Shown in pieces: positions 12,339 to 22,195 of a DNA stretch of 56,981 nt. The notes beneath the pieces are model-generated. The model had not been told where the DNA came from. It made no database searches and saw nothing but the letters and a program-made list of their open reading frames with translations. Source of the DNA: Nymphaea colorata (Eukaryota; Streptophyta; Magnoliopsida; Nymphaeales; Nymphaeaceae). Location of the stretch: assembly GCF_008831285.2 (NCBI RefSeq), contig NC_045140.1:29599478-29656458 (forward strand). The letters run 5' to 3'. Each line of letters begins with the position of its first letter. Within the stretch, counting starts at the first letter, position 1. The translations under genes were made by a program, and so were the position numbers.

Positions 12339-12633
12339 TCAAGCGTTCGAGGAAGTTGGACTAAAGCTCGGGTTACTCTGATCAAGCTCGGTGAGCCTCG
12401 CAATAGGTTCTAGAACGCCTTGAGTTCCACCTGGTTCGAGCACTCTTTCGGACCTAGTTGCTCCTCCCACGCCGCCCGCTGCAACTGGTTCGAGTGCTGA
12501 CTTAGCCTCGCTTGGACCGTCTTCAAGTTGACTTAACGATTGCGCCCACAAGTCCGAGGCCTTTTGCCTTGGCCGACTGGTTCCGGCCTGATCACGCCGA
12601 GCTGGGTCTGGACCTACAAGTGGGTCCGTAACA
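12339..12633 (-). other. Untranslated copy of the polyprotein tail in A 5' LTR
   Basis: The same reading frame as the end of the A polyprotein (V-T-D-P to S-S-N-A) continues here without a stop, because the tail is encoded by the start of the LTR and is duplicated at each round of replication. No upstream coding sequence joins it in this copy, so it should not be read as a gene. Confidence 0.85.
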
Positions 12634-12638
12634 GAAGG
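12634..12638. other. Five-base spacer GAAGG, candidate target-site duplication of A
   Basis: Exactly five bases separate the end of the A 5' LTR from the TG that starts LTR B. Five-base duplications are normal for this superfamily. The matching copy would lie left of the window, so this cannot be confirmed here. Confidence 0.35.
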
Positions 12639-12957
12639 TGTTACGGGCCAAAATTCGGGTAAGGTCATCTGGACCAAACCCAGGGCGAAAGTAGGTCTGA
12701 AAGGGCTCGAATGGGCAGGAAGCACATGCACCAAGGCGTTCCAAACCAACCGAAGAGATTAGAAAGCAGCTTGACGTTCTTGCAGTGGGTGGAGCGGGCG
12801 GAGCAACAACTGTCAAGCGCAAGAGATTTTCAGATTGAGCCTCACGGTCTAAACCCATCTTGACTCCTAGAACCAAGATGGAACGTGGTGAGCCTAGGCG
12901 GAACCTAGGCAAGTAGAGTTGAGCCTACCCGAGCTCAACCTTGCGCTCAAGTGCAAA

Positions 12958-13008
12958 GGATCTTCAAGGATCCACGAGGTCCCCACCCTGGGCTCACAAG
13001 GCTCAGGG
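12958..13008 (+). other. U3 double hairpin, LTR B
   Basis: The first hairpin has arms GGATC/GATCC around TTCAAG, unlike in any other family yet at the same place. The second (12986-13008) has arms CCCTG/CAGGG, extendable through a G-T pair. The linker ACGAGGTCCCC is conserved. Confidence 0.6.
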
Positions 13009-13195
13009 GATTAACCTTTTAATTTATGCGTTGGGCACTAGGCCCGAGTCTAGTTTTAAGTGTTTTAGTTAATAGGGTTGCTTTCGTTGGGTTTCGAAAT
13101 AAGGACCTAGCCTAGCGGGTTGTGCTTGGCATTTTGGATTTGGATTGTGGGTAGAGAACGAGATCTGGATTGTAGACTCGTTCAATTAGGACATG

Positions 13196-13201
13196 TATAT
13201 A
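13196..13201 (+). promoter_or_regulatory. TATA box in LTR B
   Basis: TATATA, about 560 bases after the LTR start, precedes a TTTTGGAT motif shared by the other LTRs and a CT-rich stretch. Confidence 0.55.
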
Positions 13202-16200
13202 TTGTTTTGGATGTTAGTGTTTGTATCCAATTTTGGACTAAAGAAAGCATTTTGCTAAGTTGTGTTCTCTCTCCTCCTCGCGAGGCTGTCTCTCTCTCCC
13301 TCGGTCTAGAGGCGAGATCTTCATCTTCTTCGTCAGCCATCGAGTTTCACGTGGTGGAATCTGCGGTGCCTCTCATCCCCTCGCGTCCCCTTGGCCTGTG
13401 ACGCTCCTAATTCCAGCAAAAGCTTCGGGCATCGGAGATATTCCAGTGGTGAACTCAAAGCTCGAAGGCTTGCGGCGGATTCCTCCTTACCGGCGGCAAT
13501 CCCTCCCTCGTCCACGGTTGTTCCCCTTACGCACTGCAACTCCAGCAAGGTTGGTACCTTCTTCTCGACCCCGGTGAAGTTGAGAGGCTGTCCTTGCAAC
13601 AGGGAAGGCTGAACTTGAGTTAGAGTTCAACAACGACGCCTAGAATAATTGCTTAAGTTTCTCGGGTTTCTTCTTGTTCTTCGCGTGAATGTTCTAGGAC
13701 AGAATCCGCTTAAAGGTTGGGTTTTCTTCTCGGTAATCCCGTGAGGAAGGTCTGTGCTAAGCAGCGGAATCTGCTTCAGAAGTATTCCACGATCTGCTTG
13801 AAGAAAGGCCGTGAATCTTCGGTTTAATTCAGCCATAAAATGAAGAACAATAGTATGGAAGTGATCGGTTTTTCTTGAAGAAAAACCTGGTTTCTGTCCT
13901 CTCCTTTGTTCTTCGGTCCAGCAGGCTTAATCTATTCGAATCTAACAATCTGGCCGTGAGATTCAAGTCGCTGTTAGCCTACTGAAATCGCCTCAATAAG
14001 AGCTTCGAAATATCGAAGTTTGAGCAAAGTCGAGCGGCTACATTGCGAGTTATCTCTCTAGCCGGAAAATCCTGCAACTCCGGTCAAGCCTGCAACTCCC
14101 GGTGCCATCTCAAAGTTCCGGCGTCATAGGACAACCCTGCCCTTGTGCGAGTTGAAGTCCTGGTGAAGCTTAAAGGGGCGTTCTGGTCTTTGGCGAGATT
14201 GTACTCAAACCAGGCCGGTCTTCCTCTCTCGGTGCGAGCCTACATTCAGTCAACTCGGACCAGGTAAGTCTAATCCTCACCGTTCCTCTGTACACGTGTC
14301 AGTCATCCCACGGTCTTCTCCAACTCGTGTCCCACCTGGCCCATCATGTCCCTCATCTAAAAAATAGTTATTTCCCACCTCCCTTAGCTTTAGGACCACT
14401 CCAAGCCACCTCGCCCTCTTTTTCCGATTTGCTTGGTCTTCTCCTTCTCACAAGGAATATCAGCCATCCATCATCATACGTGGCAGCATCTCCCTGCCCA
14501 CTACCCAGCCTCCTTCCAGCTCACACATCACTTTTTCCACCAGCTCCTCGCAGCTCACCACCTCACCCACGCGAGACCCCCTTTGGCGCGCCACTTCCCC
14601 ACTTCGTGCCCCACTTTTCCACGATTTTAGCGCAAGTCCCCTTGGACTCGCACTTGGCCTCTATCACGTCCCCATTCATCCCCAACCGCAGCTAATCCTA
14701 GCTGTTGATCTCTCCACGTGTCTGCATCTCCATTAGTCACGAGCCCCACCTAGCTAAATCACCCCACTCTCTCTAACCGCACTTAATCTTGACCCTCCAT
14801 CGTGTTGACGTGTCTTCATCTCCTTGCTCGAGAGACCCACTCGAGTCACTTAGCCTTTTTAGTCTTAGGTAACCCTCTTAGCTCGAGCCTAGTCCTAAGT
14901 CAACTTGACTTAGCCCCTAACCCGACCTAGGTGTATTAGTCAAACCTAACCTAGTTTGACCTTGACCGAACCCAGCTCACCTAGTCGACTTCGTCTTAGT
15001 TGACTTGAGCTCTTTTGACCTAACCCATTCTCAGCCTTAGGAACTCGGTCAACCCGAGCCTAGCTAGGACCAACCTAGTGACTCGAGCCTAGCTCGAGTG
15101 ACCCAGCTCACTTACCTCCAGCCAAGCCCAGCCACGACCTAACTCAGCTCATCCGATTGTCTAAGTCTCTCGACCGAGCTCATCCTCAACCTCTTTCTCA
15201 TTAGCTCTAGCTCTCGACCTAAGCTACTTTTAGCTAGGTAACCTCCCTTGTCAACCTAAGCCCCTTTGACCTTCCGCCTACCCCAGCCCGAGCCTTCTGT
15301 CTTGACTGGCCTACCTGTAGAGCCCCGCCAGTCCAAGTCCAGCCCAGCCGTAGCTAGGGACTAGGAGCAGCCGGCGACGTTAGCTTTCAGCTAGCCGTCT
15401 TCGGCCAGCACCTCAGCCGCGTCCCCGTCGTCGAATTCCCTGCCGACGCCCGCGGTCGAGCCACTCGGAGAATAGGCAGGTAGGCACTGCCGCACTTGGC
15501 TTTCGCCCCCCTCGTCCTGTCCGCGGCTTCCGTCCAGCCTAGCGGTGACAACCAGTCGCCCCCGTTTCTCGGCTTCCAGGCAGCAGGTGGCTGCCCAGTC
15601 GGCCTTCTCTCGCCGACCCGTCTCCAGACTGCAGGCGGCTCCCGCCAGTGCTCTGGCAACGTCTAGTTGCTGCTCCGTCGGTGCCCAAGGCAACAGCCAC
15701 TCGCCTTCGTCCCTGCCGCCGCATCCGCAGGTCTGCTCTCGGCTGATCGACTCCGTCAGCCAGCCAGTGCCGGCCACAACTCGCTGTCCTCTCGGCCACT
15801 CGTCAACAGGCGGCCCGACAGCAGGTCCGCGCCATTCTCGGCCACGCGTCCATAGGCAATTCCCGACAGCAGGCGACTGTCTCTGCTCCCCGCGCGCCCG
15901 TCTTCGCTCGGCAGCAGGCTGCTACTCCAGCCGGTGTCTGCCAACTCGTCCGACAGCAGGAGGCTGTCCAGGCCGCACGCTTCACGCCGGCCCGTTGCTG
16001 CATTGCCCGGGGATTGGTCTTCACCCCGCGGCTGTTCCGGTTCAGCCAAGGCTAGCCCTTGGCCGGTAACTCCCTCAGCCCACTTGTAGATTCGGGGAGG
16101 GTGTTTTGTTTATTGTGTAGGAATTCATTTAGTTTGCTTGTGTATTGTTTTAGCCCAAGGCTTCGGCCTAGCTCCCTGCCGTGGTACCTCAAGGGCCAGC

Positions 16201-16449
16201 TGCCCGAGACACGACCACAAGGAGCCGACCGTACCCACTTACTTATTGTTGGGCGTGGTTTGTTCGTTAGTAGTGTATTTTGGTGAATGGGTTGTTCTTG
16301 AGTGAGAAGAGTGAATTCTCTGTATCGCATACATTTGTACAAGCCGTGATCCATTGTAGTTGTTGTCATAGGTCTGCCCTTAGTTAGGATTGGGAATTAA
16401 GGGATTTCCGCACCTGAGTCTCCTGTCCTAAGGTTTTTTGCGCCGGGGT

Positions 16450-17088
16450 CAACCCTTGACTGAACCTAAACCCCATTTGACCAAACCTACCCAAACCCGA
16501 ACCTGTCTGAACAGACCGACCACCTAGTAGAGCCCAGCCGAACCCAGCCAACCCAGCCTTAGCTAGGATTAGGTTCAGCCGGCTCGCTGGCCCTTGCAGC
16601 GGCCACTTCTTCCTCGTCGGCAACTACCGGCGCCCGTGGCCGAGCCACATTCCGGAGATAGGCAGGCATGCGCTGTCTCTGTGACAGCAGCCCCCGTCGG
16701 TGTCCCAGGCGGCCCTTCCGGCCGAGTTCCAGCGGCGTCAGCGCGCAGCAACAGCATCTCGGCGTCAACTCGACAGGCGGTCTCGTTCGGACAGGCGGCC
16801 CTCGACCAGGCAACAGACGAGCGCCCTCGGCAGTACCGACGCGCATTACAGCAGACGCTAGGCAGCGTCCACTCCTTCAGCTCGCGTTCCTTCCCTCGGT
16901 CCAGCGACTGTCAGCAGGAGCCCCGTTCGGTGCTAGCGTTGTTCCAGCAGAATCCCCGGTGCTTCAACGTAGTAGCCACAGCCGCGAGCAGCTATCAGGC
17001 TTCGGCAGCCGACCCGACCACCAGCACGCGGCCGGCCATCAGCTCCAGTCCGACAGCGACCCGTCCTAGCAGCAGGCTACGTGGAGGC
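16450..17088 (+). repeat. Fragment C: internal piece of an A-type LTR
   Basis: In plus orientation this matches the reverse complement of about 9354-9993 in the A 5' LTR: the shared CCTAGTAGAGCCCAGCCGAA block, then the GC-rich section down to CTACGTGGAGGC. Neither true LTR end is present. The junction with B lies in a short shared GGGGTC/ACCC stretch, which points to illegitimate recombination; the junction with D is exactly at D's terminal TG. The long reading frames across it, on both strands, have no recognisable product. Confidence 0.8.
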
Positions 17089-17089
17089 T

Positions 17090-17380
17090 GTTACGGACCT
17101 ACCCAGCGGTCCAGACCCAGCAGAGGCCGAGCAAGCTGAACCTAGTCGAAGGAAGCGCAAGGCTTCCGACTTGTGGGCTCGTTCTCTTCAGTGCATCAAG
17201 TCCAGTCCCAAGGAGATGCAAGAAGCACCAAAGTTAGTTGCAGCGGGAGGAGTGGGAGGAGCAACTAGGTCGTCAACGGTGCTCAAGCCGGTTCAGTCTC
17301 AGGGTGACTTAGATTCCAGTTTAGGGCTCGTCAAGCTAGAAGCGTCCAAACCAAACGAGTCCACGTCACGCGACCCTTGA
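17090..17380 (+). other. Open copy of polyprotein tail in solo LTR D
   Basis: The frame reads V-T-D-L-P-S-G and ends S-T-S-R-D-P with the stop at 17378-17380, closely matching the tail of element F. It includes the basic R-R-K-R-K-A-S-D-L-W-A motif and V-A-A-G-G-V-G-G-A-T-R-S. It stayed open although D has no coding region, which suggests D is not very old. It is not a stand-alone gene. Confidence 0.8.
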
Positions 17381-17454
17381 GACGTCCTAAGATCCAAGTC
17401 TTAGGTAAACGGCTCGGTCAAACCTGACCGAGCTCTTGAGTCAAACAAACCGAA

Positions 17455-17507
17455 GTGAGGGCGGGTCCCCTCACGAGGTCCCCACCCTGGGTTCAAAAGA
17501 TCCAGGG
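17455..17507 (+). other. U3 double hairpin, LTR D
   Basis: The first hairpin (17455-17474) has arms GTGAGGG/CCCTCAC around CGGGTC. The second (17485-17507) has arms CCCTGG/CCAGGG. Against A and G, the middle pair of the first stem is A-T instead of T-A, and the second stem has G-C pairs where A has A-T. Confidence 0.65.
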
Positions 17508-17705
17508 GCTCGAACCTTTTCCTTTGCGCGTGGGCATTAGGCCCGGTTTTGCTTTATGTTTCTCGAGTAAATAAGTTAGTCTTAGGCTTGTCAATAGTAG
17601 AACTCGAGGTAGGAACCTAGCCTAGCGGGTTGTGCTTGGCATTTTGGATTTGGGTCTTGGGTAGAGAGTGAGATCTGGATTGTAGACTCGCTCAAATAGG
17701 ATTAG

Positions 17706-17713
17706 TATAAATA
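17706..17713 (+). promoter_or_regulatory. TATA box in LTR D
   Basis: A canonical TATAAATA lies about 620 bases after the LTR start, followed by TTTTTGGATC and, some 50 bases on, a CT-rich leader. Confidence 0.7.
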
Positions 17714-20700
17714 TTTTTGGATCAATGTAATTTGTATCAAAGATTAAGGAATTGAAGGCATTTTGCGCAAGGCGCTCTCTCTCCTCCGTGCGAGGTTTGG
17801 CTCTCCCTCCTCATTCTCGAGGAACTCTGAATCCGAAATCAAAGCACAGCCCTTGCTCGTGAGTGCAAGCTTGTGCCCTCTCATCCCCTCGCGCCCCCTT
17901 CTACCGTGGCGTTTCTTCCTCCAATGAAGAACTCGGAGCACCGGCGATGAACCAGCCAACGCTCGGGTTAGAAGGCTTGCGGCGGATCTTCTTCCTCACC
18001 GGCGAAGGTCCCTCCCTTGTCCCCGGCTTCTTCCCCATCCGAACAGCAGTTCTGCAGAAACCAGCACCTTCTTCACGGTCACGGTGAAGTTGAAAGGCCG
18101 GCGCTGCAGCAGGGAAGGTTGAATCTGGAAAACGGATTCAATATCGACGATGAAAGGTTAGTAGTTTGGTTTCAAAGCTTTCTCCAAATTGATTAGATTC
18201 TCGATCTAGGGGAGAGCACTCCCAGGTTCACGTTCTTCTCTCGGCCTACCCGAGAGCAGATCTTGAGATTCTTCGGTGAAGACTCTCTCTAGACGCGATT
18301 CAATCCATTTTGAGGAAGTAATGTTACCGGCGACTTAACCGCGCCCAAGTTCGGTTGGCGATTGAGGAAACGGCCACGAATCCGAGTTAGATCCTACGGC
18401 CTGTTTCTGCCAACCTGCCCCTCGGTATAGCAGAGCCAACTCTGCTGTATTGAGAGCTTTATCTGTGGACTATCATCATTCGGACGCTTGCTGGAAGCGC
18501 TAGCCTCCAAGCATCGCATTGGTATATTCCGAGCCCCATCCGACGGTGGAATAGAGAGTTCGGTTGTTAGCCGGAATTCTGCTGTTTCTCCGATCAGTCC
18601 TGCACTTTTCGGCCGGCTCGTGATCCCAGGCATGAAAGGACGAAATTGCCCCTGCCCTGGAGAAAGCTCTAGTGAAGGCGACAAGGGCACATCGGTCAAA
18701 GTTGGAAGCGTCACTCAAACCGCGCCACCGGCTTCACCAAGTGCGAACCTACTCGACTTCGGCTGAACTAGGTAAGTTCATTCTCGTCCCTTGATCCTGC
18801 CACGTGTCATCCATCCAAGCCTTTTCCCTAATCCGAATTACAGTTATTTCTTAAGTGTCCCACATAGAGAAACCTTAGGAACACTACTCCCTTGAGTCTA
18901 GGACCCTTGACGCCATCTCGCCCTCTAGCTTTTTGACTAAGCCTTTTACCTAGTCGCATTAATCCTTGGCCACTCATCTAGCCACGTGTCAACATCTGGA
19001 GGACCACGACCTAGCACTCCCTCCACCTCACGAAGTTACTTTTTCACTAAGTCCTTGTACCTCGCCACCTATCCCATTACTTTTCCCCCCTTAGCGCACC
19101 ACTCCCCCAACTCGCGCCTCTCCCCCTAAACTTTAGGAAAAGCACCTTAGGACTCGTTCCTCCCTTGGCCACTTCCACCACTTCGCCAAACTGCAGCTAA
19201 TCTTAACCCTCCATCTTTCCACGCGTCATCATCCTCTTCATTGAGAGACCCCTTCAGCCCACGTCACCAGCTGCCCCTCCCTCTCGAGTTCGTGTCTTAG
19301 TCTACTCCCTTTAGCTTTAGGAAAGTGGACCGTTGTCCCCTTAGAGCGAGGAACCCGTCTCGCGTCTTAGCTAAAATCGTTCATCTTGCCAAGTGGCAAG
19401 CATCCAGGCTCTCACCTTCTCGACCTAACCCACTTGGTCCTAACCCCGCTAGACCTTGACTAAACCTAGCCTAGTCAACTTCTTCTAGGTCTTGACCCAA
19501 GTTGACTGAACCCGACCTGACCTAGCCTAGTAGGAACTCGGTCAAACCCGAGCCATCTTAGGTTGAACCCAGTTGACTCGAGCTTACCTCGAGTGTCCCG
19601 TTGACCAGACTCAACCGAGCTCACTTGTGATCTCTTCTCTTCTCCAACCAGATCGCTAAGTCCTAAGTTCCGAGCCTTGCTTCCTCTTCTACCTCTCGGC
19701 TTAGCCCACCTAGTAGCTAGGTTAACCCACCTTCCGCACCTAAACTCTGCTTCCTCTAGCCTACCCGAGCCCTTAACCTCACTTCACTTAACCAGCCTAC
19801 CCGTAGAGCCCCGCCCGTCCAAGCTAACCCGACCTTAGTTAGGGACCAGGAACAGCCGGAGACGCTAGCCGCTCGCTAGCCGTCCTCGGTCAGCTCCTCG
19901 GCCACCCGCGCCGTCGTCGGCATCCTCTGCCGACACCCGTGGCCGAGCCACTTCCAGTGCCAGGTAGGTAGGCACTGCCGCAAGGCTTTCGCCCCCCTCG
20001 GCCGCGCCGCATCTCGTAGGCGCATCACAGACGACAGGCGGTCGTCTGCACCTTCCGACAGCTCCGTGGTTCCCCGTCCGCACCAGAGGCGACAGGAGGC
20101 CGCGCATCCAGCTCGACGCTCGGCAGCAGGTGGCTGCCCCGTCTGTGCTCGGCCGCGTCATCTGTCTGACTACAGACGACAGTGAACCGCAGTCCCGGCC
20201 GACGTTCTGCCCGACTGTCCTCACCCGGCAGCAAGCATCCGTCTCGGCTGCTTACTCGCAGGCTCGTCTCCGACAGTAGGCGGCTACCCACGGCAGTACA
20301 TCGTCAGTCCGTCCGACAGCAGGAGGCTGTCCAGGCCGTGCGCTTCACGCCGGCTCGTAAGCTGCAATACCCGGGGTCTAGGCAATTCTGCCCGTGGTCT
20401 CTCGGCATAGTCAAGGCAGCGCCTTGGCCGGTAACGCTCTCCAGCCCTTGTAGATTCGGGGAGGGTGTTAATTCTGCTTTTGCATTAGGAATTCATCTAG
20501 TTTGTTTAATTTGCTGTTTTAGCCAAGGCTTCGGCCAAGCTCCTCTCTGTGGCACCTCGAGGGCCCTATTGCCCGAGACACGGTCGCAAGGAGCAGACCT
20601 ACCCATTTGCTTTTGTTGGGTGTGGTTTGTTCGTTAGAGGGGTTTGCATGGTTTGGAATGGTTTGTGAGTGAGTTGAGAGTAATCTTGTATCGCTCGCGA

Positions 20701-20939
20701 TTGTACTAGCCTGTAACCCTTGTAGTGGTCTGTAGTAGGTTATTCCGTAGTTAGGTTTGGGAACTTAACCTCTTTGTACCTTGTCCTAGGGATTTTGCGC
20801 CGGGATTTGTCCGGCCGGGTAGATTGTTTGTATTAATTTTACTTAGGGATTTTTGGTTTTTAGGAAGTACTCAAGTCGGTCTTGGCAGTAGGAGCGTCTT
20901 GGTTAGGAAATTCTGGCCTAGTCGGGACGAGGCCTAACA

Positions 20940-21496
20940 GCATCCTCTGCCGACACCCGTGGCCGAGCCACTTCCAGTGCCAGGTAGGTAGGCACTGCCG
21001 CAAGGCTTTCGCCCCCTCGGCCGCGCCGCATCTCGTAGGCGCATCACAGACGACAGGCGGTCGTCTGCACCTTCCGACAGCTCCGTGGTTCCCCGTTCGC
21101 ACTAGAGGCGACAGGAGGACGCGCATCCAGCTCGACGCTCGGCAGCAGGTGGCTGCCCCGTCTGTGCTCGGCCGCGTCATCTGTCTGACTACAGACGACA
21201 GTGAACCGCAGTCCCGGTCGACGTTCAGCCCGACTGTCCTCACCCGGCAGCAAGCATCCGTCTCGGCTGCTTACTCACAGGCTCGTCTCCGACAGTAGGC
21301 GGCTACCCACGGCAGTACATCGTCAGTCCGTCCGACAGCAGGAGGCTGTCCAGGCCGCGCGCTTCACGCCGGCTCGTAAGCTGCAATACCCGGGGACTAG
21401 GCAATTCTGCCCCGTGGTCTCTCGGCACAGTCAAGGCAGCGCACGGGGAACCGTCTTGGTTAGGAAATTCTGGCCTAGTCGGGACGAGGCCTAACA
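20940..21496 (+). repeat. D': truncated tandem copy of the end of LTR D
   Basis: 20940-21448 repeats about 19918-20440 with few differences. A nine-base filler ACGGGGAAC then joins it to the last 44 bases of the LTR (GTCTTGGTTAGG to CCTAACA). About 450 bases of the normal LTR, including the U5 palindrome, are missing in between. It carries second copies of the AGGNG hairpins (21047-21067, 21141-21157, 21334-21350). It looks like a product of unequal or slipped recombination at the D locus. Confidence 0.85.
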
Positions 21497-21560
21497 GCAC
21501 ACGAGGGACGGCAGCAAGGTCGAAGGGTGTCAAGTCCGTCGATCCGAGCTGGTGGTTAAT
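21497..21560. other. 64-bp spacer between D' and element E
   Basis: This short sequence is not recognisable as any LTR part in the window. Its last five bases, TTAAT, are the candidate left target-site duplication of E. No gene is seen. Confidence 0.5.
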
Positions 21561-21855
21561 TGTTACGGACCAATCTCATGGTCCCGACCCAAGGCCGACA
21601 GAGCAGGCCGGACCTAGCCGGCTGAAACGCAAGGCGTCTGAGTTGGGGGCTCAGACCATGGAGCACGTCACCAACTCAACTCAAGATGTTGAAACAGCAC
21701 CAACGCAGGTTGCAGCGGGAGGAGTGGGAAGAGCAACCAGGTCCGAAGAGGTGCTCAAACCGGATAGGCTTCCAGACGTTTCTGAACTAAGTGTTGAACT
21801 CACCGAGTTAGTCAAGTTAACCTCTAATGTGAGTCCGGTCAACCTAGACGCTTGA
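21561..21855 (+). other. Untranslated copy of polyprotein tail in E 5' LTR
   Basis: The frame is open from the LTR start to the stop at 21853-21855 and differs from the translated copy at 30910-31204 by a few residues (for example R for G in the GGVGGAT motif). It is a duplicate created by the LTR and not a gene. Confidence 0.85.
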
Positions 21856-21928
21856 GCCGATTCTAAAACCTAGAATCCTAGGTAATTGGCTAAGTCAAAC
21901 AGACTTAGCCCTTGCGCATCTAACCGAA

Positions 21929-21981
21929 GTGTGTGCGGCAACCCACACGAGGTCTCCGCCCTGGGCTCACAAGGCTCAGGG
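21929..21981 (+). other. U3 double hairpin, E 5' LTR
   Basis: The first hairpin (21929-21948) has arms GTGTGTG/CCCACAC with one mismatch. The second (21959-21981) has arms CCCTGGGC/GCTCAGGG including one G-T pair. The linker is ACGAGGTCTCCGC. Confidence 0.6.
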
Positions 21982-22195
21982 ACGATTCATTTGATTTTCG
22001 AGCTTAGGCACTAGGCCGCTCGTTTCTTTTCAGCACTTAGCGATTTTCGGTTCCTTGCTTTCGTAATTAGTCATTCTTTAATCACCACGAGTTTTGAACT
22101 TGAGACCCAGGCCGAGCGGGGTGTGCTCGGCGCATTAGTTGTTGGACTAGATCTAGCGCGGGTTATGAAATACAAACCCGCTTCATTTGAACTTG

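Larger units (their letters stand above)
1..12633 (-). mobile_element. Element A: Ty3/gypsy chromovirus LTR retrotransposon, left end outside window
   Basis: This is a minus-strand LTR retrotransposon. In its own sense it runs from the 5' LTR (8743-12633) through primer-binding site, leader, gag-pol and polypurine tract to the 3' LTR (1-3238). Position 1 aligns with about 9428 in the right LTR, so roughly 685 bases of the 3' LTR lie outside the window. The polyprotein has three in-frame stops and the LTRs differ by about 1.5-2% in the stretches compared by eye, plus small indels such as the 27 bases around 1915-1940 that are absent on the right. It is the oldest of the four structured elements. 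Domain content and the chromodomain place it in the chromovirus group. A single copy like this cannot make its own replication proteins but could be mobilised in trans, which is inference. Confidence 0.93.
8743..12633 (-). repeat. Element A 5' LTR (3,891 bp)
   Basis: This is the complete LTR. The plus strand starts TGTTAGGACC beside the primer-binding site and ends GTCCGTAACA at 12633. It differs from the left copy by scattered substitutions, a replaced stretch near 10366-10377 and a deletion near 11336. It carries an untranslated copy of the polyprotein tail (12339-12633), the double hairpin (12214-12266), a TATA box (12026-12032), a donor-like GTAAGT on the minus strand (11025-11030), a TTGAC-rich section (about 9860-10345) and a short U5 palindrome (9110-9130). 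At 3.9 kb it is long for a chromovirus whose internal region is 5.5 kb. Confidence 0.95.
12639..16449 (+). repeat. LTR B: diverged family LTR, plus orientation, 3' end missing
   Basis: It starts TGTTACGGGCC like the other LTRs and follows their order: remnant of the tail region (the A-V-G-G-A-G-G-A-T-T motif survives near 12780-12812, but stops and a frame change intervene), hairpins 12958-12973 and 12986-13008, TATA box 13196-13201, pyrimidine-rich tract, GTAAGT donor-like site 14264-14269, TTGAC-rich section (about 14840-15300), AGGNG hairpins (15579-15595, 15865-15881, 15952-15968) and the U5 palindrome (about 16187-16206). It breaks at about 16449 inside GCGCCGGGGTC, a block that in intact LTRs sits about 150 bp before the end. 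No internal region or primer-binding site is attached. Its family is distinct from A, E/G and F. Confidence 0.85.
17089..20939 (+). repeat. LTR D: complete solo LTR of the F family (3,851 bp)
   Basis: It starts TGTTACGGACC and ends GAGGCCTAACA, and its terminal sequence is that of the F LTRs. No primer-binding site follows and no polypurine tract precedes it, so the internal region is absent, as expected after recombination between two LTRs. The five bases on the left (GAGGC) and right (GCATC) do not match, so there is no target-site duplication. It contains an open copy of the polyprotein tail, the double hairpin (17455-17507), TATAAATA (17706-17713), donor-like GTTAGT (18157-18162) and GTAAGT (18772-18777), the TTGAC-rich section (about 19400-19800) and AGGNG hairpins at 20028-20048, 20122-20138 and 20315-20331. 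Confidence 0.9.

Noticed and set aside
15391-16069. Overlapping GC-rich frames on both strands of LTR B (for example 174 codons at 15545-16069)
   Set aside because: High GC content gives few stops in all frames; the products are low-complexity and do not match the reading frame of any related LTR.
17081-17380. A 99-residue stand-alone gene
   Set aside because: It is the polyprotein tail carried by every LTR of this family; the apparent start is a GTG just outside the LTR.
21497-21560. A relation between the two 64-bp spacers (21497-21560 and 44576-44639)
   Set aside because: Equal length only. I found no convincing similarity in either orientation.
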